The notes under the pieces are model-generated. The model saw only the letters and a program-made list of their open reading frames with translations. It was not told the origin of the DNA and made no database searches. The position numbers and the translations under genes were made by a program. From Sympetrum striolatum (taxonomy: Eukaryota; Arthropoda; Insecta; Odonata; Libellulidae): a stretch of DNA of 64,000 nt. Location of the stretch: the NCBI GenBank assembly GCA_947579665.1, contig OX388350.1, positions 88,617,152 through 88,681,151 on the forward strand, read 5' to 3'. Shown here in pieces: positions 59,613 through 64,000 of the stretch (position 1 is the first letter of the stretch; each line of letters opens with the position of its first letter).

Positions 59613-59808
59613 ATGATAACAATCGCCTTTCACCATCATCACCGCATTACACATCTCAATAAAATCATCTTCATCTGCACTCATCTGTCCATCCTTGAAC
59701 CTTCTTTCTCCAACATCACAACATGTCTGCACACACTTGACAAGGTCTCCCCTCGCATCCTGCCTCAGCCGATAAATATTGATATCCGGATTTCCCTTTG
59801 GGGTGTAG
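59613..59808 (-). CDS. KIAA0319L: KIAA0319-like, MANSC-like exon
   Basis: 196 nt between acceptor CTGTTGCAG (AG at 59809-59810) and donor GTAAGAGG (GT at 59611-59612). One base closes a codon from an upstream exon, then 65 codons end in phase 0. The protein has YTPKGNPDINIYRLRQDARG, DLVKCVQTCCDVGERRF, then DDFIEMCNAVMMVKGDCYH. The order C...CC......C..A.....G.CY is that of the MANSC domain (seven cysteines) at the head of this family; the last cysteine would come from the next exon. The end phase does not match the start of the 43.9-kb exon, so at least one exon is missing between them. Being the most 5' exon found, it is less secure than the PKD exons. Confidence 0.7.
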
Positions 59809-59839
59809 CTGCAACAGCATTTACAACAATAATTTAAAA

Positions 59840-60670
59840 TAGAAGAATTGTTGGGTGGCAGCTTGACAATGGAATAGCTCAACATCAGATAAGCACACTC
59901 ATTTGTAAGAACCAATACAAGCTTACAGCCTAAACCACAAGCATCACTGACTTGGCCTTTTCATGGTAAGTAGGACCAAACAGTAGACACCCAGGAAATA
60001 AGAGTAATTAATCCTAGCTGTATGGATCACAGGAGTCCCCAAAAACATGATTTTCCCCATAAGGCTGATCGTCCACTGGAAGCGACAACAGGCAACTTCG
60101 ATTTTACACTTCGTGTGTGTGTATGTATGTGTGTCTGTGCTTGTGGGTGCTCTAACGTAAAAACTATTAGTCCTATCAATACCAAACTTCATATATAGTA
60201 CTGTGGTGTTTGCTGTCCGAGTTGATTAGTTTATGGAGTAAATCGGTTTACCGGAAGTCGAGCTTTATTCATCGAAGCTCATTTCCGGTTTTCAAAATAT
60301 CTCCATAAATATGATATATAGGTATATTGTATTATTTATAAACGTTTTAGAAAAAGTAATCTACTATAACTTTTGTATGAAACATATTTTTGTATCACTG
60401 ATTGTTTAGGAGTTATTCATGAAATACTGATAAACCGGAAGTTGCTGATTATGTACTTTGTGGGTGCTCTGGGCTCTATAGGAAGGGCAGACCTTATTAT
60501 TAAATTTAATTTAGGAGGAGATAAATGAAGTTGAGAAAAAAATTAGTAACTTAACTAGATGAAAGCAGTAGGTAAGTTACGTGGTTTTGTCATGTCTGCT
60601 ATCTAAATGAAGTTCTACATGAGAGCACTTAATAAATACAGAAGGCAGCATGCATTAAGATCAGTGGTAA
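59840..60670. other. 5' intron of the PKD-protein gene, unassigned
   Basis: AT-rich, with a GTGTGTGTATGTATGTGTGT-type run near 60114. No preceding exon of the gene is recognisable between here and the right edge. Confidence 0.4.
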
Positions 60671-60680
60671 ATTCAATGTG

Positions 60681-60932
60681 CAGACGGGTAGCACTAGGCC
60701 GTGGAGAAGGCTTAAATCAAAGTACGACGCAATTAAGAAAGAGACAAAATAGGACATGGCTAGGGAGAAGCAAAGATTAAGGCAAACTGGTGGAGGTCCA
60801 TCCAATATTAGACGTAACCCGGTTTACAAAAAGTACATGGCTTTAATTAGTCTGAATGGAAAGAGCTTAGAGAGCGTAGTGGATAGCGATTCTAAAGTTA
60901 TGTATAGGGATCTACATTGTACCAATGCATAA
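60681..60932 (+). pseudogene. Myb/SANT-like DNA-binding protein fragment (Harbinger ORF1 type)
   Basis: The frame from 60681 reads STRPWRRLKSKYDAIKKETK, a TAG stop (60753), then DMAREKQRLRQTGGGPSNIR, RNPVYKKYMALISLNGKSLE, SVVDSDSKVMYRDLHCTNA and ends at 60932. Harbinger elements carry a second gene for a Myb/SANT-like protein with 'W..L K..YD.IKK..K........K..TGGGP......'. Those words are plain here; the TGGGP box is the diagnostic one. The N-terminal part of the domain is missing or shifted. With the HARBI1-type remnant at 63.0-63.35 kb pointing toward it, the two fit one element. Confidence 0.7.
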
Positions 60933-61401
60933 AATAACATACAAAGTAGGCGACACGAATGTCGTCTAGTGCAAAGATTTTGTCCCCCAGTGACAGTACT
61001 TGGTGCCAGCGAAAAAAAGGAAAAAACTCAAGCGTTTGGATACAATGTTTCTTTTTAGAGATAGAGTTCGGGAAGTTGGTGGAGTGGTGGGCCCTATATT
61101 CCTTTCGAAAGAATTCCCATTTATTCACATTCGAGTTCAGTGTGTGACTCGCCAGGAAGGTGATGGTTTCCATGCGGTAGATGTTGTGGAAGATCTTTTA
61201 TTTTGAGTGCGAATCATATAATTTTCGATAGTGTGATTGTGTACGAGGGCGGTGATAGTGCACCATGGAAATACCTAGGAAATGGACTAGGAATCCGCAA
61301 GTACAATTGGTGCGAGGACAAGGAGAAAATAATTGGTGGCAAGGCAATTATTAATTAAGCAAACCTTTCTTAGAGAAGATTTTTTCCATTAGAAGGTAAT
61401 T

Positions 61402-61528
61402 AGTAGTATTGTTAAAAGTGCTTCGACAGCTTAGATCATTTTGCACATTGGCTCCCACCGGGAATCGAACCCGGTACCGCTTTCACCAAAGGCGAACGCG
61501 CTGTCCACATGACTATCCGGGAGCCTAG
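61402..61528 (-). mobile_element. tRNA-derived SINE (family S1), copy 2 with 11-bp target duplication
   Basis: AGAAGGTAATT occurs at 61391-61401 and at 61529-61539, directly flanking the insertion. Read inverted it has GGCTCCCGGATAGTCATGTG, a good B box ACCGGGTTCGATTCCCGGT, then GGGAGCCAATGTGCAAAATG and ATCTAAGCTGTCGAAGCAC, the same body as 17053-17186. The clean duplication suggests a more recent insertion than copy 1. The anticodon arm does not fold well, so it is not a working tRNA gene. Confidence 0.88.
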
Positions 61529-62113
61529 AGAAGGTAATTTTTTAAAAGATATTACATCTTTATTTCTTTTATTTCATACCGAGAGGCGTAGAGTATGCTT
61601 CTGCTCGATGGCTCTATAAAGGTCCAACTTTTTTTCGCAAAGTAACAGTAAAGTTAAAACTAAACAGCCAGAGAGCAAAAAAAATACTTTTTTGGTTATT
61701 TCAATGGGGTATTGGGTAGTGGAGGGGGTTCAAGCAGTTTCAGTGTCACCCAGTGATAATTCCTTAAAATATGCTCTGCATTTACTATTTAAGTGATGTT
61801 TCAAAAACAATTAATTCCATTCTATCTGTATATTGTGTACTATACAATGATTTTCCTTTAGGTTTAAGAGATGAGCCATTACATAATACTCAAGCCATAA
61901 TGGTAAATATTTTTGTCTTATTTGGTTTTTTATCATAACACTGACTGCGCTTCTAATAATTTATGGGAAATATTGAAGCATCAAAAATGCATATTTTTAT
62001 ATTACGTACAACTATTACCTCATTTATTCATTAGACTCAAAACCGGACTGTGCTTCGTGTGGTAAAACATTATTTATTACTGTCCATAATCATATGAAAG
62101 AGACATTTAATTA

Positions 62114-62620
62114 CCGTATTTCCCGGCCTATAAGACGCACCTTGATTTTTCAGGTAAGAATTTACAAAAAAGTCATACTTAGTTACATAAGGTTGAGTGC
62201 CGGTAAACTCTTTATCGCGAGAGATACAATGTATTAGCATAGGAATGACATCTCCGTTAGCCCAATGTGTATTAGTTGTGCAGCAGCACCACATGCGAGA
62301 TTAAACTAAACGTGCTACATTGTATGCATTTCCGATTTAACTTTGAATTGTTTTAAAGGAAGTTCTGTCATCGAAATATTAAAACTGAATTCCTCACTAC
62401 TTAATCAAAAAAGTGTAATTATCGAAATTTGTAACTAACTGAACTATTTTCAATGCCTAATACAGTAAAAATACTTAATGGTATGCATTTATCCGGGTGA
62501 ATCGGCTTGCTTATTATAGGACGGAGTTATACCCACATACCATCGGCGCATAAGACGCAGACTGATTTTAGATCATAGTTCGGAGTAAAAAAAGTGTGTC
62601 TTATGGGCCAGGAAATACGG
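62114..62620. mobile_element. MITE family M2, copy 2
   Basis: 507 bp flanked by TA (62112-62113, 62621-62622). The left end is CCGTATTTCCCGGCCTATAA and the right end, read inverted, CCGTATTTCCTGGCCCATAA. The inner part is the reverse complement of 25612-26126, with GTAAGAATTTACAAAA and GACATCTCCGTTAGCCCAAT as landmarks. It lies within the likely Harbinger. Confidence 0.85.
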
Positions 62621-63019
62621 TAAAACGAAAATATTTCCAGTTAAGGTCCTAAAGACAACTCGTGGATGATGTCACTGACGCTTTCTTCTCAATGCATGTG
62701 GAATCGGTATGCCTTGCTTATGCTTACAAGGTTGGATTATGTTGATGTCCAGTTTAGTATGAAAGATATTATATATTCTGTAGACATTTGTAGGAAATAG
62801 GTCAATGCAATAGTTCAAGTCAGTCAGTATAAGACTAACCAATGCAGAAAAAAACTATTACTTGAAATCAAATGAAAGAAAAATAAATAAATTTATTTAG
62901 TTGAATTTTAATATTTACTTTGAATTATCAAAAGTTAATCAATTAACTTTTCATTTAAAAATACAGGCTAGCCAAGTCACAGAAATATCCGCTGATTCTA
63001 TTATATCATGAGGTTGTTC

Positions 63020-63350
63020 CTCATTTTTTTGCGATAATCACCACATTGTGCAGCACTGCATATGCTACTACAACTTCCATTACTGTTTCTAAACAAATAT
63101 TAATACTGTTTTACAGGATGGGAAAGTGTCGCTTCCATACCCCAAACATTCTTTCTATTATATTTCTAGTATTAATGTGACTTTCATTTAAGAGTTGCTG
63201 ATATTGATCAGAGGGCTTCCTAATTCGTTTCATCAGATAATTTTCCTGCGTATAGTCCAAATCTCCCAGCAATACCGCTTTACCAAAGTTTTCATTTTCC
63301 AACTTATTCTTCAGGGAAGAATTGTTCAAAATAGTTTGGTCGTGGCTTTT
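63020..63350 (-). pseudogene. HARBI1-type (PIF/Harbinger) nuclease fragment
   Basis: The minus strand reads SHDQTILNNSSLKNKLENE, NFGKAVLLGDLDYTQENYLM, KRIRKPSDQYQQLLNESHIN and TRNIIERMFGVWKRHFPIL, then a stop and VVVAYAVLHNVV in a second frame (to about 63020). HARBI1 nucleases carry the order HDS..F..S, LLGD.GY......L, N..H...R..IER.FG..K.RFP.L, and a C-terminal A..LHN. The catalytic Asp of HD. and LLGD and the Glu of IER are present. The first part of the nuclease with the initial Asp is lost upstream of 63350, and a stop follows PIL. It is oriented toward the SANT-like remnant at 60.7 kb. Confidence 0.8.
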
Positions 63351-63359
63351 GTTTTATAT

Positions 63360-64000
63360 CACTCTGCTCTAAATCTTTCTAATAAGTTATTTCGTTGGAT
63401 GTATTTCCCCATTTTCAATACTATTCATCTACAAGTAAGTATAAAAAGTAACTTGCATCAAGGAGTACGTCCAACATTATGCACCTTCGCAGAAAATACC
63501 TTCAATGAAGCCTTGGAAGCAAGACTTGAGACCATACACGTTAACGGACATGCCTACTATTAGTTTAGATAATTGTTTCATATTTTCCTCAGTTTATTAT
63601 TTTACTTTCACACAAATTCCATTAAATATTCAATTTTCTTATAAGTTACACGACATTTGCTTTTTCTGACCAGGAACAGAAGTTTCCACATCAGAATTTG
63701 GAGAGCTTGTTAAATCATGGAATATTATCTTAAATGCTAAAATTATCCTCAAATTACTTGTCATATTTGTTAATTATGAAATAACTTATTGTACACTTCA
63801 CCGGGACCAACATATATATACTCGTAATGAATGTGAAAGAAAAAACGACCTTAAAATATTACATATACATATAATAGGAGTCATATAAACTTCAATAAAA
63901 TACCCATCTTCATCTAAATATAGATAACTACACATTATAATACTGGGCCTTAGTCTCCAAAGTTAGGGCATTTTAGAGTTGATTCTAAGATAGGATAATG
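63360..64000. other. Right-hand edge, unassigned
   Basis: AT-rich sequence with no supported exon. The remainder of the Harbinger element and its terminal repeat may lie here, but I could not recognise them. Confidence 0.35.

Larger units (their letters stand above)
1405..59808 (-). other. KIAA0319L: KIAA0319/KIAA0319L-like gene, partial, at least seven exons over 58 kb
   Basis: This spans the recognised exons of one minus-strand gene: 59613-59808, 43796-44028, 27702-27772, 19915-20098, 12317-12508, 9076-9304 and 1405-1627. Each has AG/GT borders, and codon phase carries across every junction from 43.8 kb to 1.4 kb. The product is a PKD-repeat membrane protein. In vertebrates this family acts at the cell surface and in Golgi/endosomal trafficking; KIAA0319 is linked to neuronal migration and dyslexia, and KIAA0319L is also known as the AAV receptor. 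Introns are 2.9 to about 16 kb and full of transposons. The exon order (MANSC, cysteine-rich, linker, PKD1, PKD2, PKD3) matches the family. Invertebrates usually have a single homologue, so the symbol marks the family, not strict orthology. Confidence 0.85.

Noticed and set aside
61449..61524. Possible tRNA gene on the minus strand
   Set aside because: The B box and acceptor stem are good, but the anticodon arm does not fold, and it sits within an insertion with an 11-bp duplication and a SINE body shared with 17.05 kb.
1..64000. CRISPR array, operon, riboswitch or bacterial-type promoter
   Set aside because: The window has spliced exons and eukaryotic retroelements; the only short tandem repeats are microsatellites and the ~353-bp array.

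Overview
The window is AT-rich animal DNA from a genome crowded with transposons. Seven coding exons on the minus strand (59.8, 43.9, 27.7, 20.0, 12.4, 9.2 and 1.5 kb, in transcription order) belong to one gene, a homologue of KIAA0319/KIAA0319L. That family comprises single-pass membrane proteins with a MANSC-type cysteine motif, a second cysteine-rich segment and a run of PKD domains. Splice sites and codon phase agree across the six exons from 43.9 kb to 1.4 kb. One phase break, between 59.6 and 44.0 kb, implies an exon I did not find. The gene runs off both ends: the signal-peptide exon(s) lie above 59.8 kb, and the remaining PKD domains and membrane segment lie below 1.4 kb. The mix of repeats (piggyBac, several Tigger/pogo families, Harbinger, a TTAA Kolobok-type element, P-like, Penelope, RTE and CR1/Jockey LINEs, tRNA-derived SINEs) and the large introns fit an arthropod, probably an insect with a large genome. 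I cannot name the species.

Layout. 0-9 kb: ~353-bp tandem repeats, the third-PKD exon, a foldback, a Penelope relic, then a full-length Tigger with TA target duplications (5948-8775) and a decayed transposase. 9-16 kb: two PKD exons on either side of an internally deleted Tigger of another family (10077-12054); a second broken copy of that family hosts an RTE LINE fragment. 16.3-19.8 kb: an internally deleted piggyBac carrying a SINE. 19.9-28 kb: the exon that opens the first PKD domain, a P-like relic invaded by a mariner-type MITE, further MITEs, and a CR1/Jockey LINE whose tail stops just short of a small exon. 28-43 kb: LINE debris, perfect hairpins, dispersed repeats and a Harbinger element (39395-41502). 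43.8 kb: cysteine-rich exon. 44-55 kb: LINE fragments, a MITE with 97-bp inverted ends (46494-47196), the Kolobok-type element (48793-49960), a SINE, and a 3-kb Tigger (51416-54422). 55.4-58.5 kb: a nearly full-length but broken RTE-type LINE. 59.7 kb: MANSC-like exon. 60.5-63.4 kb: remains of another Harbinger (Myb/SANT-like ORF and HARBI1-type nuclease) carrying a SINE and a MITE.

Apart from the membrane-protein gene, essentially everything recognisable is mobile DNA, and every transposase or reverse transcriptase I could read is broken. I did not find an intact operon-like or defence-like system. The unusual points are the diversity and nesting of the elements, several with readable target-site duplications, a few perfect foldbacks, and a compact region at 30.7-31.2 kb with overlapping open frames that I could not identify.
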